DNA of 60,000 nt from Liolophura sinensis (taxonomy: Eukaryota; Mollusca; Polyplacophora; Chitonida; Chitonidae). Below, in pieces: positions 45,237-57,840 of this stretch (position 1 is its first letter; every line of letters starts with the position of its first letter). The DNA lies in contig NC_088299.1 of the NCBI RefSeq assembly GCF_032854445.1, positions 1,155,001 through 1,215,000 on the forward strand, given 5' to 3'. The translations under genes and the position numbers were made by a program. Below the pieces are notes generated by a model. The model ran no database searches. It was not told the origin of the DNA and was given only the letters and a program-made list of their open reading frames with translations.

Positions 45237-48200
45237 ATGGCCGGTCAGTACAGTTACTCCAACACAGAGGCTGGTTCAGATGAAGAGGGACAAGAGGATT
45301 GGTCAGATACTGGATGGGCTCAACCAATCAATGCAGACCTTAATTTAAATCTGCAGAGCTTCACACAGCACCATGACAACAACCATCATGATGGTGACAC
45401 TGGGATCACCAAGCAAGAGATACATGACTTGAAAACAGAAGCACTGAATGTGCTGTCTTCAGGGAAACAAACTGGGGTGACTCGTATGGGGCTTAATGAC
45501 AATAAGGCCGGAATGAAAGGCTTGGACAAAGAACGCATCAACCAGATCATATTTGAAGCATCAAAAGGTTGAGAAGTTTCCTAGAAAACTCTGTAGAGAA
45601 GCTCACAGTTTTAGTAGTTTATCTGAAATATTTATTTCAACGTTGTTTAACGCCAATAATTTTACTTGACAGTTTTTCTGTTACCGGTATATACATGTAC
45701 AGTGATGGTGAGTTTTATGAATGCAGGAAACTGGAATACCCGGATTAAACCGTCAACCTTTGGCATATAACTGACGATCTTTCCCCCATGTGAGGTACCA
45801 ATATGCTCAACATTTTGCTGGAAGACAAGTAGTTCTCAGCACAAGGTAGACAGCTCAAATGGTCAGTCAAGCTTAGTCAAGGACATTGTCACCAAAGCTG
45901 TGTAAGCACTGAGAGCAGGGGGAGTGTGCAAATTCCCTGTAAAAAGCCTGTTTTAATTCCGCACCCATTGTGTCCTAGTAATTGAATTATTTGAAAGAGG
46001 TCCGAACCTTGCATGTATGAATGTTGTGCAATATACTGCTTTAAGACATTGATTCTTTTGTAGCCAGTTCGTTGGTACAGGCACTGTTAGGCGATCATTA
46101 AAACTACATGTATGTTAACTGGAGGCAACCTGACCAACCCTCCAAGAAATGGCCTACTATAAAATTTTTACTAAGCTTTTGATGGCTAATTTTATTTTAA
46201 ATTTTTTTTTTCTCTCAATGATGATTTCTTTAAAATCCCTATCTCTTTCATTGGCCAGCATATATAAAACAAATGTTCCCAGTTCCCGTTGACCAACCAT
46301 ATTTTTTCTGATAGGGTTGTGTTAACGCCAACAAATTTTATATGGATGGTGCAATCTCAGGTATCATGATGGTGCAATCTCAGGTTCATGATGGTGCAAT
46401 CTCAGGTACATGATGGTGCAATCTCAGGTACATGATGGTGCAATCTCAGGTATATGTTGGTGCAATCTCGAGTACATGGTGGTGCAATCTCAGGTATATG
46501 TTGGTGCAATCTTAGGTTCATGATGGTGCAATTTCAGGTATATGTTGGTGCAATCTCAGGTTCATGATGGTGCAATCTCAGGTACTTGATGGTGAAATCT
46601 CAGGTATATGTTGGTGCAATCTCAGGTATATGTTGGTGCAACCTCAGGTTTATGTTGGTGCAATCTCAGGTTCATGATGGTGCAATCTCAGGTTCATGAT
46701 GGTGCAATCTCAGGTACATGATGGTGCAATCTCAGGTATATGTTGGTGCAATCTCAGGTATATGTTGGTGCAATCTCAGGTTCATGATGGTGCAATCTCA
46801 GGTTCATGATGGTGCAATCTCGGGTATATGTTGGTGCAATCTCAGGTTCATGATGGTGCAATCTCAGGTTCATGATGGTGCAATCTCAGGTTCATGATGG
46901 TGCAATCTCGGGTATATGTTGGTGCAATCTCAGGTTCATGATGGTGCAATCTCAGGTTCATGATGGTGCAATCTCAGGTTCATGATGGTGCAATCTCAGG
47001 TTCATGTCATGATGGTGCAATCTCAGGTTCATGATGGTGCAATCTCAGGTTCATGATGGTGCAATCTCAGGTTCATGATGGTGCATTCTCAGGTACATGT
47101 GTATGGTTCCTGACTCTAATCATGTACTTCATATTGAAAAACGTTTTGGTTTATTTTGTTCCTCAGTTGTATCTTGTCACTTCATGTAATGTTACTTTTA
47201 CAGATTTGTGGGATATTATTTAGTTTATGTTTTTATAATTATTTTTATGAATTATTTTATAATTTTATTGATATTTTGGTGTTAAAAAAAACATGGTGGT
47301 GCCTGCTGTGTGCTCAATCTTTGAAGCATTCCTGCCAACGTCAATAGGAATACCTTTCTATCATTTTAGGATCACGATTCTATGAAAATGAGAAAAAGAA
47401 AGAAGAGCAAATGAAGCTGCGTATACTTGAGCAGAAAGTGAAAGTGGAAAGTCTGACAGAGGAACAACTTTGCCAGGGTCTGATCCAAGTAAAGCATAAA
47501 TTGTGCAATATTAAAGAAAATTAATCTATGGAAATTATGTCTTTATGAAAGGTTATTTCTTCTTTGATTTCAAAAATTCGATGAAATCACAAATCTAAAA
47601 TTTCTGTGTTCTCAGGTTGAATATGCAGGTGAAACATTTCTCTGCCTTTTCTTAAAATTATAACTGTTAACATGGTTAATACCAATACCCAATATATTTT
47701 TCCTCAAACATACACATATCAGTTGGGGGCCTCCGTGGCTCAGTTGGTTAGGGCGCTAGTGCAGCGTAATGACCCAGGGGTCACCAATGCGGTAGCTGTG
47801 AGTTCAAGTCCAGCTCAAGCTGGCTTCCTCTCCGGCTGTAAGTGGAAAGGTCTCTCAGCAACCTGTGGATGGTCGTGGGTTTCCCCCAGGCTCTGCCCGG
47901 TTTCCACCTACCATAATGCTGACCGCCGTCGTATAAGTGAAATATTCTTGAGTACAGCATAAAACACCAATCAAATAAAATAAACAAATAAACACGTATA
48001 AGTTGAAAGAAAAAAGTGATATTTTTTTCAGGCAGACAAACTTTTGGAGGAGTTGAAGACTGACCGGAAACTAGATCGTTATATTGTACATATTGACATG
48101 GATGCGTTTTACGCTGCCGTGGAGATGCGTGACAACCCAAGCCTTCGAGATAAGCCAATGGCAGTTGGAGGATCATCAATGCTGGTACATATTCTTATTT

Positions 48201-51200
48201 GTGTGATATTATTTTATTACAGGTGACATAATTGTAGTGATGTGTTGTAGCTTAAGATGATGAAATTTTCAGGTTTTAAGTAAGGTGCATCATATTTTTA
48301 GTGTTCAACCATAAACTTAGTCCTGTATTGCATCAAAGAAATGTTGCGGTCGTTGTGAGTTCAAGTCCAGCTCATGCTGGCTTCCTCTCTGGCCGTATGT
48401 GGGAAGGTCTGTCAGCAACCTGCAGATGGTCGTGGGTTTCCCCAGGGCTCTGCCCGGTTTTCTCCCACCATAATGCTGGCCAACATCGTATAAGTGAAAT
48501 ACTCTTGAGTACGCTGTAGAACACCCATCAAATAAATAAATAAATCAATCAAAGAAATGTTTTTGAGTACATCATAATGGGTTTTTCCAACACTCTGCAA
48601 AAGGAAGCAAACCTTACAAAACATAAAACCGTTACATAATGGAATAACAATACCAGGGATTTCAATAAATCAACAAATCATGAGTATCATAAAGTCATGC
48701 GTATAAAAGAGCAACTTTCAGTGTCATTACTAATGTTCCTTGTATTTCTGTTTCAGTCTACCTCAAACTATCATGCCCGTCGCTATGGCGTCCGGGCAGC
48801 CATGCCTGGCTTTATTGGCAAGAAACTCTGCCCAGAGCTAGTGATTGTTCCATCGAACTTTGAGAAATATACAGCTGTTAGTAAACTGGTGAGAAACATC
48901 CTGGCTGAATATGATCCAAACTACAGTACCATGAGTCTGGATGAAGCTTACCTAGATTTTACTGACCATGTGCAACAACGACAAGGACTGGAGGTCAAAG
49001 GGCGGACATTCTTGGCGCGCACAAATGATCACTTTGACAAAGACGGTTGTGTTTGTGATCCGAATTGTGCGATAAGGGAGTGGCTTCTCTCCCCTGATGG
49101 TCCCCCGGCACATGTTCTGAAGCATGGTAACATCCTAGATGTCAACATCCTGCTACAGGAGTCAGCCACAGATGATGATGTGCCTGCTGAATTGACTGGA
49201 GAGCTGTGCTTTCGGTGCAACAAAAAACGGGCCAGTGTCAGAGTGGAAGTGTTTGGGCTGTCAGTGGAAGAAGCTGTGAGGGAAATGCGTTTTCGCATTG
49301 AACAGAAAACCCGTCTTACAGCCAGTGCAGGTAAATTTCAGCCCATCAGTTATCAACTTCAGACCCCCAAACCTTTTGACAGGCTCAAAAATACCCTGAA
49401 GCAGGGGAATTTAGTCAAGCTGAGAGATGAAGGAAAATAACTTGTTAAATATGTGAAATATATAAAGGCATTAAATCCATTGAGCAAGCCTACACAGGTT
49501 AGATTCAAGCTATATACCATTATTTTGAACTAGAGTATTTCGCATTGAAGCATGTACTATTTGCTGTTATCTAGAGTTCCTTTAGACCTACTACATTGTA
49601 CAGTAATTAATCAAACTTCCAAAAATCCTTTAAGTGGTCCTGTGAGGTGGATGAATCAAACAAAATATTTCACTTGGAAAAATGCTCAAGTTTAGAAGAA
49701 ATATGTGAGAAATACATTTTGATCATCTTGGTATTTCCACTTCTTCAAGTCATCATGAGGAGAATTGCATGCTAAATAAGACAAAACGGTCATATTTATG
49801 CACTGAAATAACTCCATAAATATTTATGCATGTAACTGTGTACATCTTATCATATATCCTAGGCCATCATCAAAAATATGTTCATTGGGGGTAACCCACG
49901 GGACCCTTCAAATGAGTTTTTATTGGGTTTTCAGTCAAATTTTTCTCTCAATGTTAATTTTTTGGAAATCCTGAACTCTTTCATTAGTCAAAAAAGAAAA
50001 AAAGTTTCAACTTACTTCATTTTTCTGATAGGGTTGGGTTATTCCCGGCAAAGATTTTTTGTAGGGCGACCCTTGACTATTATTCATATACATGTATCAT
50101 GTTTTATTTATTTATTTATTTCATTGGTGTTTTACGCCATACTCAAGAATATGTCCCGTATACAACAGCGGCCAGCACTATGGTGGGTGGAAACCGGGCA
50201 CAGCCCAGGGGAAACCCACGACCATCCGCAGGTTGCTGACAGACCTTCCCACTTACCATGTATCATGTTACCCTTTCTGGAAATTTGCTGAATGTATATA
50301 CATGTACTACAGTCTTACTCTTTGTGTTGTTCCCCTTATTTGTCCTCTACACATGACTGCATTGTTAACATCTTAATTCTGCGATTATCAAATTCCATTT
50401 CTTCAGAGTTATACATTACAGGTTGTTGTCTTTGACTGTTGTCATCATCATGTCTGCGACTAACGTCAGACCAGCTTCACCAGTTGGATATGTTGTTTCT
50501 CTTTGCCACAGGTATAGCACCAAATACCATGTTGGCCAAGGTTTGCTCTGACTATAACAAACCAAATGGCCAGTTCAGGGTGCTGCCAACCATAGAGGCT
50601 GTCACAGCATTTGTTAATAACCTCCCAATCAGAAAGGTAAGTTAACTGCAGTACTTTTCAAGTACTGTCTTCAAAGCACAAATGCATGCAAGATAACTTT
50701 TTACTTATCAGCGTCTAAAGGCCACACCAAGTTTTAATTGCTGTCTTGGGGGCAGAATAAATCTTTTTTTCAGTGTTGGAGGACGGTTAAAAAGTAAAAC
50801 ACAAACTTGTGAATCATCTAATACAGTACTACCACCTACCAGGTTAACATTTCCCAGGGATCTGCAGCGATTCCGTGGGAGGTGGGTGGGGAATGATGGA
50901 AACCCGTGCGGTGATTCTGCAGGGCATTTCAATTAACCTCCAGGTTGGGGATGGGGAGTGGGGGTGTGTGGGGGGGTAAATTGCACTTTTACATGCTCAT
51001 TTACGGCACAAAAAATAAAATGACGGGCCACAAACAAAGTATTTGTTCGCTCTCGTGTATTCCACAGAAAAAGCTTGTATGCATTGCCTACGTTCTCGGT
51101 CCATTGCTTCTGTGGTTCCAGAACTGGGCAGCAAAGCTTTGTTTGTTTCCAGGTGCACATTGACTTTGTAAACATCTTTAATGTTCAGTAGTTGTTGTCA

Positions 51201-54200
51201 TTTAAATATATATCGCAAATACATGCAGCGGGCGTACTCCTTCTCACCTTGAAAACAAACTCCAGCTTGTTTCTGCAATAAATGCTGCTTTACCTTGAAA
51301 GGCTTATCAGGTACATATTACCGGTAAAAGCCCACAATAAAAAGAGACAAGATCTGTCAACTACCCTCATGTATATCATCCTGGGCCTATTCGTATGCTA
51401 ATTAATTGGTTCATGTTGTTCCTAAGGCCAGTGCAACTCAGACTTAAACCCTCTACTCTTATATAAACAATGTGTTAGCGTGAAACTCTGTATGGTGCTG
51501 TTGGAATTTACACATTCCGTTAAAAGCTATTTCACTTTTTGTAGGCCTTATTTTAATTGATTGCAGAGTCACATTATTTAAAATATGGAAAAAAGCAACC
51601 ATCAAAGCCTTTAATTATATTCTTTTTTTACAAAATATGTTGATGTGTAAATATTTACAGATGTGTCATTTAAAATATAACATTCACAGGTTTCCTGTAT
51701 TCCTTCTTTCCCCTCTGACCAAATCTCGCTGAGGTCCATGCTGTATTTATTAACTGGGTCAGTGCATCTATGCGCTGTCTCTTGTGCGGTCACACAAATG
51801 AAAGATTCAGTGAAAAGATATTTTTCTGGTTAACGTTGATCATGGTTGTCGGGAAGTATAGGGCATACATTTAATTTAGACAACAGTTAATTTATAGGCT
51901 GACAAGAGCAAGCTAACACATCAGCTAACCCAGCAATGAAATAAAGAAAAAATAGATAAGAAAACCAAGTAAATAGAAAGGTGAAAAGGAGGGCAAGAGC
52001 TACTGGAACAAAGCCAGTTCCTTGCTTGCTTTTTTGCCGTGATTCCCACTGGGGGGGAGTATCGTCTAATAACCAAGGCGTGTTTGAACAAAAGCTCATT
52101 TCAGCTTTGTTTCTTTCTATTTTTTCTTATCTTCGAGGTAAATAAATAAAACTGTCCTCTATATCTGAAAATAATTAGAATTAACTAAATATGAGGACTT
52201 GTTTTTATACATTTTACTTTGTCATGTATAATGCAGGTCAGTGGAATAGGGAATGTGTCCGAGAAGATGTTGAATGCCGTAGGGGTGGAGCTTTGTTCCC
52301 ATCTCTACCAGAAGAGGGCGCTACTGTACTTCTTGTATTCCCCAATCTCCTTTAACTACTTCATGCGAGTTTGTCTGGGCATTGGTTCTACAAGAATAGA
52401 GAGGTAAGGACAAGATGTGTCAGTCTGCCGAAGTGTTTAAACTGAGGCATTTCCATCCACAAATGAGACACCCACCAACTGAGAGTGCAAGTCTAGCTCT
52501 TGCTGGCTTCCTCTTTGATTGCAGTTGGGAAGGTCTGCCAGGAGTCAGCAGATGGTGGTGGGCTTCCCATGGGCTATGCCTGGTTTTCCCCCAGCATAAT
52601 GCTGGCTGCCATCACATAAGTGAAATAGTTTTGAGTCCAGCATAAAACACCAATGAAATAAATAAATAAATTAACATGGAATGAAACAAGAGAAGCAACT
52701 TACATTTGGTATTCCAGCTACCATCTAATAAACTTACTAAGGAATGAACTGCTGTTCTATTTTTGCCTCATAAATTCACATGCAACTTCTTTTTCAGAGA
52801 TGGGGAAAGGAAAAGTTTAAGCACGGAGAGGTTGGTGGATCTTTGTCTTTTTCAGCCTAGGATCTTGTATCTGTCCAAAGCTCTGTTGATAATGATATGA
52901 TTATTGTGACATACATATATACATATTTATGTTATGCCTTGGTATAAAAGGGTAACACTAACCATTCATCTGTTTTTGAGTCATCCATTCACCTTGGACA
53001 AACTTTGCATGTTGGATATGTGTAGGGAATTGATGGAAACAGGTTGAAATGTGATTTACCACTTTTCTGAAATATCATGTACGGGATTGTTTCAGTTTTT
53101 GTATGGTAATTCAGTCTTTGTTCTCTAGAGACGACGAATATATACCTGGAATATCACTGGAATGAAAGTTAATTTAAAGGTGTGAACAATATCGGGAAAG
53201 CCAGTGATTGCAAGAAGCGTATTTCCTTATTTTTACAGGTCTTTTAGTGAAATCAACAAACCAGCTGATCTGTTTCGAAAGTGTGAGGAACTGTGCACTG
53301 CATTGTGGGAAGACATTCAACAAGAACAGCTGATGGTGAATATTGCGCCTTTTGTATTTAATTTGATTTTTACCTTTTGAACATGTTTATGAATTGATTT
53401 CAAGGATTAATTACTCCAGACTTCAGCCAGACTTCATGTGTGGTTTGGTGTAGAGGTGTTAAATATGGCATACTGTGACTGAACCTTGCCTTCAGACTAC
53501 AAGATTTCAGTGTACTGTAAATCTTTAACTTTTTCGACCTCTAAAGCACTCTTTGCGTACAATTAATCGAAAAATAACTGACACCAAACAGGATTTGTTT
53601 TTATGTCACAAAAGTTACAAGCTTTATAAAACTGTGCAAATTATTTCTCTACACACCATAATTTTCAGAATGTTTCAAAATATTGGTTGCAGTGGTGGTT
53701 GGAAAGGTTAAAGAGTTAGGGTGGCTCATTTGGTTAGTGCGCTAGTGCAGCGTAACCACCTAGGAGCCTCTCACTAATGCGGTCGCTGTGGGTTCAAGGC
53801 CAGCTCATGCTGACTTCCTCTTCGGTCATACGTGGGAAGGTCTTCCAGCAACCTGTGGATCGTCATGCGTTTCCCCCAGGTTCTGACCGGTTTCCTCCCA
53901 TCATAATGCTGGCCGCCGTCGAATAAGTGAAATATTCTTGAGTACGGTGTAAAACACCAATCAGATAAATAAATAAATATTCCTTTAACCTAGAGCTTTG
54001 GTTTTGGCTTTCACATCTCTGTTGTAGTTTCTGATGGAGAAAGCAAAATTGGTCGATGATGCTCATGAGGCTGACTGTGCAGTCTGACGTTTGCTTTCAA
54101 CCAATATGGTGTGCATAGCATGTTTGCGTGTCACATGTGGAAAAGTTTGTCAGTAACCTGCCAGTGGTTGTTGGTTTACTCCAAGCAATCCAGTTTCCTC

Positions 54201-57200
54201 CAGCCCATAAAACTCACAGGCAATGTTAAACGACAGTGAAATGAATACATAAATTGCTTTGCGGCCAGGGTAAGACTGTGACGCTGAAGCTGAAGACGGT
54301 GGGGTTTGAGGTAAGGACGCGTGCTCAGACCCTCCCTGATTACACCAACAGTAGAGACGTGATACTGGAGGCAGCACTGGACCTGCTGAAGGGAGAGATA
54401 CAGGCCTGCTACCCTCAGCCCCTCAGGCTCAGACTTATGGGTAAGGTTTTTGCCCAGGAGTGCTCGGAAACTTGTTGAGTCATTTGCTTCACAAAACATG
54501 TAAAATGATATAACGGAGGATGAGAGTAAAGGAAGATTATTGTAAGATTTGCAAATGTTCTACATTCTAATGACCACTCTAATCCATTCTAATGGTGACA
54601 AAGTCTGAAAGGGCAAGATATTACTTTGTCATCATTTTCAGTAGGCATGGCAAATGACCCAAAAGTTTGCCCTAAAAAGTGCATTTTAGAAGCAAATATG
54701 TCACACAGTACTACTTTTGACGGTGAAATGTAAAATTTCTCAATTTTTGATAGGATATCATATGACCTTTCACACAAGCCTAAAAGCACCTTAACCTAAA
54801 GATCAGTGAAATTCTCAGAGAAAGGCAAACTGTAAAAATTAATTATGGGGGAAGTTTTAGGTCCATTAGATTTACAGTATATTAAACAGTACAGTAATTA
54901 ATATCATTTTCAGCTTCAATGTACCATTGTTTTTCTTCTGGGTGTGAGACAATAGTTTTGTGTAGGAGGTGGTCTAGTGGCAGTGGTATCATTGATTCAT
55001 GTGATTCTCAGAGGTATTTGTAAAGTTCCTAAAACTTTATGATGGAATGGGTCATGACCCACAGGCTAAGAAGCTTGTGTTTCCACCACTATGACTCACT
55101 GGTTGTAGGTTCAGTCCCAGGCTATGACATGGGAATTTACCAGATTCCTGCCCCAAACTGCTGTCAGGGACCTGGTTTGTGAATCAGATAAAATAGATAA
55201 ATAAATTAAAGATTGTCTGGCCTCATATTGACCTGATGTTGCTTTTTACTGTGTTCAGGTGTCAGACTGTCAACACTGCTACATAGCAGCCATTACTCCA
55301 GACAACATCAGAAGACAATAAAAGGGATGTTCAAACAGAGACAGACTAAACAGGAGTCGGATCTGGGTTCAATCGTCTCCACAGTATCTGCCAATAATGT
55401 GGCACCAGAGTGCTCAAGCCTGTCCGCACAGTCAGCTGAAGCTGCTGGGTTACCAACAGGCACTTTTAGTGTGCCTACTACAGCCAGTACTGACTCAGAA
55501 CCACAGACCAGCCACAATGACACGGTGAAGCTGAAGACTGGAACTGTTTTTAGAGAGAATAGACTATCTTCTATGTCTGACTCAGACTCCAGATCACCCT
55601 TTGTAGGATCAGCATCATCACTCAACATGAGTGCTTCAGATGCCTTAAGTTTACCTGAGGACAAAACTAAAAGTGAGTCACAGAAAAAGCTGGATGACTC
55701 AGTTTCTCAATGGACTCGTCAGAAGAGGAAGGATTATGCTGGAAGTCTGTTGACTCAGGTTCCGAAAAAGCTTGCTTACACATGCCCAGTTTGTAATAAG
55801 GAGGTTCTCACAAGTGGTTTGAACAACATGAATAAACATGTGGACAAGTGCCTGGCAAAAGTGAATCAGGATGGTGCTGGTGCTGATCAAACAACCATAT
55901 CGGAAGCTGGTCAGGATGGTGCTGGTACTGATCAAACAACCATATCGGAAGCCGGTCAGGATGATGCTGGGATGGATCAAACAACTATATCGGAAGCTGG
56001 TCAGAATGGCCCTTGTGATGGTCAAACAGTTGCAGTAGAAGCTGGGTCTTCAGAATGTGATGCATTTATTTCTTCGAAGTTTGCAAAATCTGCCTTGAAA
56101 AATGATACGAAGTCAAGACTTCCTTCAATGAATCCTGAAAAATTAATTTCTGAGGTTGTACATGTGCCAAAATTGCCATTATGTAGCAACCTGTCAAAGG
56201 AGCAGATGACAGATGATTGCCTTGGTGAAATTTCCTCAAGCATGTCACGTGGAGAAAATCTTGATCGTGAGGTGAACTCCAGAGGCCAGCAGAATCATGA
56301 CAGTGATGAAATTGAGGAAAGCGTATGTATGAGCGGTGACAGAAATCCAGTGGACCGAACAGACACGTTGGAACCAGACAGTGTGGGGATCAGCAATGAG
56401 TCTGAGTCCATCGAGAGCCTGCAGTTACAAACTGAGAGACAGAGGTACAGGTGTCCTGTATGTAACATTGTCCTCAATGTGTCGTTAGGCAGATTTAACG
56501 ACCATGTTGACATGTGTCTCAACCAGCCCACTATTTCCAGTATCTTGAGGGAACCTAATCAACCATCAGAGGACAGCAAGAGACAAAAACGGTAAGGTTT
56601 TACCTGCTAGATGAAGACTTTCCATCACTATAACATTACAAGTGCTGTTGAAATCAAGTCACTACACCATACCTTCACAACTGTCATCATTCAAACATTA
56701 CAAGTACTGGTGAAGTCAAGTCACTACACCATACCTTCACAACTGTCATCACTCAAACATTACAAGTACTGGTGAAGTCAAGTCACACCACCATACCTTC
56801 ATGACTGCCATCACTCAAACATTACAAGTATTGGTGAAGTCAAGTCACTACACCATACATGTACCTTCATAACTGTCATCTCTCAAACATTACAAGTACT
56901 GGTGAAGTCAAGTCACTACACCATACCTTGTTATCCCAAGTTTCAGTGAAGGGAAGGATATTAATTTGGGTCTGTCCTTTTGTTTATCTGTCTGTCTGGC
57001 ACACTCTGCTCTCTGTGTAATGACTTGTCCAAATATTGTCAGCTTGAAAACAATTCTTAGTGCATGTTTACATAACATCTGATCAAGTTCGATAACCAGC
57101 CAGACCCATTCAAAATGTTTTGAGATGGGTTGTTGGTTTGCAACATCCAATTTTATTCATATTTGCTTTAATTTGATAAAAGTTTGTTGTCAAATCCATA

Positions 57201-57840
57201 ATATAGCCCTTAAATCAAGTTCAGAAACCAGCTTGATCCATGCATAAGTTACCTTGTTTCACCTGCTGATTGGGGCAACAATGTAAACAACGTAGAAAAA
57301 AAAATACGCCTTTCAAACTATGTCTTTCAAACTACTGTACACGATGCTGAATTTGTGTGGTATTACATTTGATGTATACTTTGGTAGGACACTGAATTAC
57401 ATGTTGCCTGTTATTTGTTTTGTGAATGAAGGCCTTGGGGAAGGACAGTTTCATTGTAAATTGACTGAGTTACCTTTGGTAAATATATTATTTACTATAA
57501 TTTAATATATTATTTATTATTATTATTATTTTTACGATATGTTAGTGTGGGATATACATTCTTCTTATCTGACATAAATCTGTCATCTGACATACACAGT
57601 TTTAGTCATTTATGCATGACTCCAGTCATGATGGTGGATGATAAAAGATAAAGACGGATTCATTAAATGTGTCTTAATTAAATACATGTACTTGTACACC
57701 TGTAGTCTTCTAAGTCCTTTACCTGATCAATCTGTTTCAGACTCTCTGTGGACGAGTCATCTCCAGTGTCAGCTGCCAAGAGGAAGAAGAGCTCCAATTC
57801 TCCCAAGTCAAGATCTATTATGTCTTACCTGAAACGTTAG
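45237..57840 (+). CDS. POLK: DNA polymerase kappa, 11 coding exons, 1,067 aa
   Basis: Y-family translesion DNA polymerase that extends past bulky minor-groove adducts in the nucleus, recruited by PCNA and ubiquitin. Exons: 45237-45567, 47370-47488, 48032-48184, 48757-49330, 50512-50636, 52237-52403, 52798-52830, 53239-53335, 54269-54440, 55259-56591, 57741-57840. All are GT/AG with consistent phases, total 3,204 nt. The N-clasp ([20 protein letters not shown]) is about residues 85-150. Catalytic acidic residues are Asp172 (HIDMDAF) and Asp263/Glu264 (SLDEAY). Thumb and little-finger exons follow, then a PIP box (QKTIKGMF), two UBZ4 fingers (about 764-791 and 987-1013) and a C-terminal PIP-like end (SIMSYLKR). 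Human POLK is 870 aa. The extra length is an N-terminal extension of about 80 residues and a longer UBZ linker. Confidence 0.95.
46130..46344 (+). repeat. Dispersed repeat shared with 49880-50065
   Basis: Both copies contain TTTTCTCTCAATG(A/T)T, a run through CTTTCATT, and TTTTTCTGATAGGGTTG in order about 200 bp apart, within two different POLK introns. The family is unknown and non-coding. Confidence 0.5.
46345..47098 (+). repeat. 22-bp minisatellite in POLK intron 1
   Basis: About 34 copies of ATGGTGCAATCTCAGGTTC with A/T and TATATG/TTCATG variants (period 22 bp). Higher-order alternation of the two variants is visible, indicating multi-unit duplications. Confidence 0.95.
47726..47991 (+). 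mobile_element. SINE family A, full length
   Basis: The tRNA-like head GGCCTCCGTGGCTCAGTTGG has a canonical A box, and GAGTTCAAGTCC is the B box. The central domain and the AATAAAATAAACAAATAAA tail follow. The duplication is ACACATATCAGTTG/ACACGTATAAGTTG (47712-47725 and 47992-48005, two mismatches). It lies about 40 bp upstream of POLK exon 3. This is the best reference copy in the window. Confidence 0.93.
48032..49330 (+). CDS. POLK: POLK palm/fingers exons 3-4 with catalytic acids
   Basis: Exon 3 carries [20 protein letters not shown] (first catalytic Asp). Exon 4 carries [19 protein letters not shown] and [15 protein letters not shown] (Asp263/Glu264). It then has a long variable insertion, and returns to the family at [18 protein letters not shown]. 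The insertion has a CxC..C cluster (Cys299, 301, 305) and a CxxC pair (Cys352, 355) that vertebrate POLK, as I know it, does not have. Confidence 0.94.
48346..48547 (+). mobile_element. SINE family A, 5'-truncated
   Basis: Perfect 14-bp duplication ATCAAAGAAATGTT at 48332-48345 and 48548-48561. It begins just before the B box (GTGAGTTCAAGTCC) and ends in ATAAATAAATAAATCA. Confidence 0.93.
50104..50256 (-). mobile_element. SINE family A, 5'-truncated, antisense
   Basis: Perfect 13-bp duplication CATGTATCATGTT (50091-50103 and 50257-50269). It carries the tail and the central domain only. Confidence 0.93.
50512..54440 (+). CDS. POLK: POLK thumb and little-finger exons (5-9)
   Basis: Exon 50512-50636 carries [20 protein letters not shown]. 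Exon 52237-52403 carries [18 protein letters not shown] (helix-hairpin-helix thumb). The 33-nt exon 52798-52830 carries [12 protein letters not shown]. Exon 53239-53335 carries [19 protein letters not shown]. Exon 54269-54440 carries [20 protein letters not shown] and LRLRLMG (little finger). The 33-nt exon is required both for phase and for the conserved DGERKS motif. Confidence 0.93.
52480..52675 (+). mobile_element. SINE family A (diverged, 5'-truncated)
   Basis: It follows family order from GTGCAAGTCTAGCTC through CTTCCCATGGGCTATGCCTG to an AATAAATAAATAAATTAA tail. It lies in the POLK intron directly after exon 6. Confidence 0.85.
53719..53976 (+). mobile_element. SINE family A, near full length
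   Basis: Head GGTGGCTCATTTGGTTAGTG (A box) and GTGGGTTCAAGGCC (B box), then the central domain and tail AGATAAATAAATAAATA. No clear target-site duplication was found. Confidence 0.88.
54118..54255 (+). mobile_element. Old SINE fragment related to family A core
   Basis: GTGTCACATGTGGAAAAGTT, GTCAGTAACCTGCCAGTGGT and CAGTTTCCTCCAGCCCATAA follow the family-A central order with heavy divergence and a different 3' end. It abuts the acceptor region of POLK exon 9. Confidence 0.5.
55080..55206 (+). mobile_element. Possible tRNA-derived repeat fragment
   Basis: GGTTGTAGGTTCAGTCCCAG resembles a B box, and the stretch ends in GATAAAATAGATAAATAAAT. There is no second copy in the window to confirm it. 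Confidence 0.35.
55259..57840 (+). CDS. POLK: POLK C-terminal regulatory exons (10-11): PIP boxes and two UBZ4 fingers
   Basis: The large exon 55259-56591 starts with [12 protein letters not shown], a PIP box of the QxxIxxMF type. It encodes two Rad18-type UBZ fingers, [16 protein letters not shown] and [16 protein letters not shown] (CxxC and HxxxC ligands all present). Between them is a Ser-rich linker with a four-copy 15-residue repeat. Exon 57741-57840 adds a basic patch (AAKRKKSS) and ends SIMSYLKR, a terminal PIP-like motif comparable with the hydrophobic C-terminus of other POLKs. The join at 56591/57741 is phase 2. Confidence 0.93.
55867..56046 (+). repeat. POLK: Coding minisatellite, 45 bp x 4, in POLK
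   Basis: Four in-frame copies of [15 protein letters not shown]; the last is diverged as [15 protein letters not shown]. They lie in the linker between the two UBZ fingers. The frame is preserved because 45 is divisible by three. Confidence 0.93.
56630..56935 (+). repeat. 62-bp minisatellite next to a POLK 5' splice site
   Basis: About five copies contain CATTACAAGTACTGGTGAAG and ACTACACCATACCTTCACAA. The array starts about 40 bp after the donor of exon 10. Confidence 0.93.

Noticed and set aside
48697-48756. An upstream Met extending POLK exon 4 into a hydrophobic leader
   Set aside because: The hydrophobic stretch is the pyrimidine-rich end of an intron. The acceptor TTTCAG at 48756 and the conserved STSNYHARR start define the exon.
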